NCBI GenBank assembly: GCA_937958145.1 | Contig: CALGOE010000053.1 | Span: 1-6,647 of the forward strand | Reading direction: 5' to 3' | DNA length: 6,647 bases | Source: an uncultured Desulfobacca sp. | Lineage (GTDB): Bacteria > Desulfobacterota > Desulfobaccia > Desulfobaccales > Desulfobaccaceae | Part shown: piece after piece, positions 5,905 to 6,647 of the stretch | How the letters are laid out: the number at the start of each line of letters is the position of its first letter | How positions within the stretch are numbered: the stretch's first letter is position 1 | Notes under the pieces: generated by a model | What the model saw: only the letters and a program-made list of their open reading frames with translations | What the model was told of the DNA's origin: nothing | Databases searched by the model: none | Made by a program: the position numbers and the translations under genes

Positions 5905-6291
5905 GTGGCTAAGATACTAATCCACATCCCGCCGGCAGAGTTTACTCTCTCGGAACTCCAGCAGGCCTTGGATATCAGCATGAATACCGCCTTTCTCATC
6001 CGGCGCCTGTGTTGGTATGAATTTGCCCCGGAAGAATTCTCGGCCGAGGTTCCAATCCTGAAAAAGGCTGATGAGTTGAATCTTTCCGAACCCGAAAGAA
6101 TATTACTGGTCATTAACGAGTTCATCGGGGGGCTGGGGCTGAAATATCTCCGGGACCGCCCCAATTTTGTGAAATTTCCTTATATTGACCGAGGGGACCA
6201 ATTAAAACCTTCGCTTTTCTACATATCGCTGACATTCAAGTTATCGTCTTTGGCCGAGGTGCTGGAGAAGTATCCCTTGATCAAGGCTTAA
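5905..6291 (+). CDS. uncharacterised 128-aa protein, last gene of the plus-strand cluster
   Basis: The family is not recognised. It starts with a GTG, supported by AGGG seven bases upstream; that AGGG overlaps the stop of the phosphatase gene, so the two are tightly coupled. Residues 13-36 (FTLSELQQALDISMNTAFLIRRLC) could form a helix-turn-helix-like pair. Residues 60-90 are helical, with SEPERILLVINEFIGGLG, and the C-terminus has KLSSLAEVLEKYP. There is no signal peptide or membrane segment. A small winged-helix or adaptor protein acting with the phosphatase is possible, but that rests only on the 9-bp spacing. Confidence 0.75.
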   Translation: MAKILIHIPPAEFTLSELQQALDISMNTAFLIRRLCWYEFAPEEFSAEVPILKKADELNLSEPERILLVINEFIGGLGLKYLRDRPNFVKFPYIDRGDQLKPSLFYISLTFKLSSLAEVLEKYPLIKA

Positions 6292-6331
6292 TTTTTCACC
6301 CGCCGTTCGATTCGGTGATTCCCTGAAAAAT
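6291..6331. repeat. AT-rich inverted repeat between convergent genes
   Basis: ATTTTTCA (6291-6298) and TGAAAAAT (6324-6331) are perfect 8-bp inverted arms around 25 bp that include CACC and GGTG. It lies between two convergent genes, where a shared terminator would be expected. However, the T-run is on the upstream arm and the A-run on the downstream arm for both strands, so no U-tract follows the stem. Confidence 0.35.
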
Positions 6332-6340
6332 CGGCCCAAG

Positions 6341-6583
6341 TCAATCAACCAAATTGTGAGGGTGAGCTCTCCGAATCTCATAAATGAATTGCTCTAATTC
6401 ACCGTTCACCTCTGAGGCACCAGCTTTGAACCCGTGGTGGGTTGCCCCCAATACAAAAATAACCTTATCTTTATGTTCACAATTAAGTTCCAAGAAGTAA
6501 TGGGGACCAAAAACTATCTTGACCTGGCTATAATGACCTTGTGTGTCCCTTTTAACACTAACCGTTCGTATACCTGAAGCCAT
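6341..6583 (-). CDS. small uncharacterised protein, 80 aa, convergent to the cluster
   Basis: The family is not recognised. The protein begins MASGIRTVSVKRD and continues with alternating hydrophobic stretches (VKIVFGPHYFLELNC, VIFVLGATHH), like a small beta-rich domain. It ends with a helix VNGELEQFIYEIRRAHP (59-75). No membrane segment or signal peptide is clear. The frame is also open to a GTG at 6589, but that codon lies in the AAGGGGTG ribosome site, so the ATG at 6583 is preferred. It faces the plus-strand cluster with a 49-bp gap and has its own upstream region at the window edge. It is probably not part of the plus-strand operon. Confidence 0.65.
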   Translation of the reverse strand: MASGIRTVSVKRDTQGHYSQVKIVFGPHYFLELNCEHKDKVIFVLGATHHGFKAGASEVNGELEQFIYEIRRAHPHNLVD

Positions 6584-6588
6584 AATCA

Positions 6589-6594
6589 CCCCTT
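6589..6594 (-). promoter_or_regulatory. ribosome binding site deciding the start at 6583
   Basis: AAGGGG on the minus strand lies five bases before the ATG at 6583 and overlaps the alternative GTG start at 6589. Confidence 0.55.
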
Positions 6595-6601
6595 AACTTG
6601 T

Positions 6602-6626
6602 GTTAGGTTTAATTGTATTACTAACC
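6602..6626. repeat. short inverted repeat upstream of the 80-aa gene
   Basis: GTTAG (6602-6606) and CTAAC (6621-6625) face each other around an AT-rich centre, with an overlapping GGTT/AACC pair. It lies just upstream of the minus-strand start at 6583 and could be an operator, but 5-bp arms are common by chance. Confidence 0.2.
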
Positions 6627-6647
6627 TTCTTTTTGGACGTTTTCCAG

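Noticed and set aside
6291..6331. Intrinsic bidirectional terminator
   Set aside because: The arms end in A-runs rather than U-runs in the direction of transcription on both strands, and the stem is AT-rich with a large loop.

Overview
The window looks like bacterial chromosomal DNA from an accessory region. Coding is dense, Shine-Dalgarno sequences are purine-rich, and base composition is mixed: moderate-GC genes interrupted by a very AT-rich spacer. Nothing identifies the taxon. The gene style would fit a Gram-negative such as a deltaproteobacterium, but that is only an impression. I found no rRNA, tRNA, CRISPR array, transposase or integrase.

Left part, minus strand (1-2327). The 5' end of a RecB/Cas4-type PD-(D/E)XK nuclease gene runs off the left edge. 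Upstream of it, in the same orientation, lies a NERD-nuclease plus UvrD-type SF1 helicase gene. This second gene is split into two overlapping reading frames at a run of seven G. Removing one G restores a standard protein of about 559 residues. Both genes belong to DNA-processing families common in repair and anti-phage islands.

Middle spacer (2328-2734). It holds a small hairpin in the leader of the NERD gene, then about 200 bp of strongly AT-rich DNA that probably carries the promoter for the rightward genes.

Right part, plus strand (2735-6291). Six consecutive same-strand genes with good ribosome sites form a likely operon. In order they are: an unrecognised 154-aa protein; two neighbouring paralogues sharing a domain of about 99 residues that I do not recognise, the second also carrying an N-terminal XRE-like helix-turn-helix module; a 196-aa protein whose N-terminal motif order loosely resembles ADP-ribosyltransferase/RES toxins; a small dual-specificity-type phosphatase with an intact CX5R loop; and an unrecognised 128-aa protein. 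A short convergent minus-strand gene of 80 codons (6341-6583) closes the window.

The best candidate for an undescribed system is the six-gene plus-strand cluster. It combines a possible regulator, a shared unknown domain, a possible nucleotidyl/ADP-ribosyl-type enzyme and a phosphatase. A joint function is inference from gene order only.
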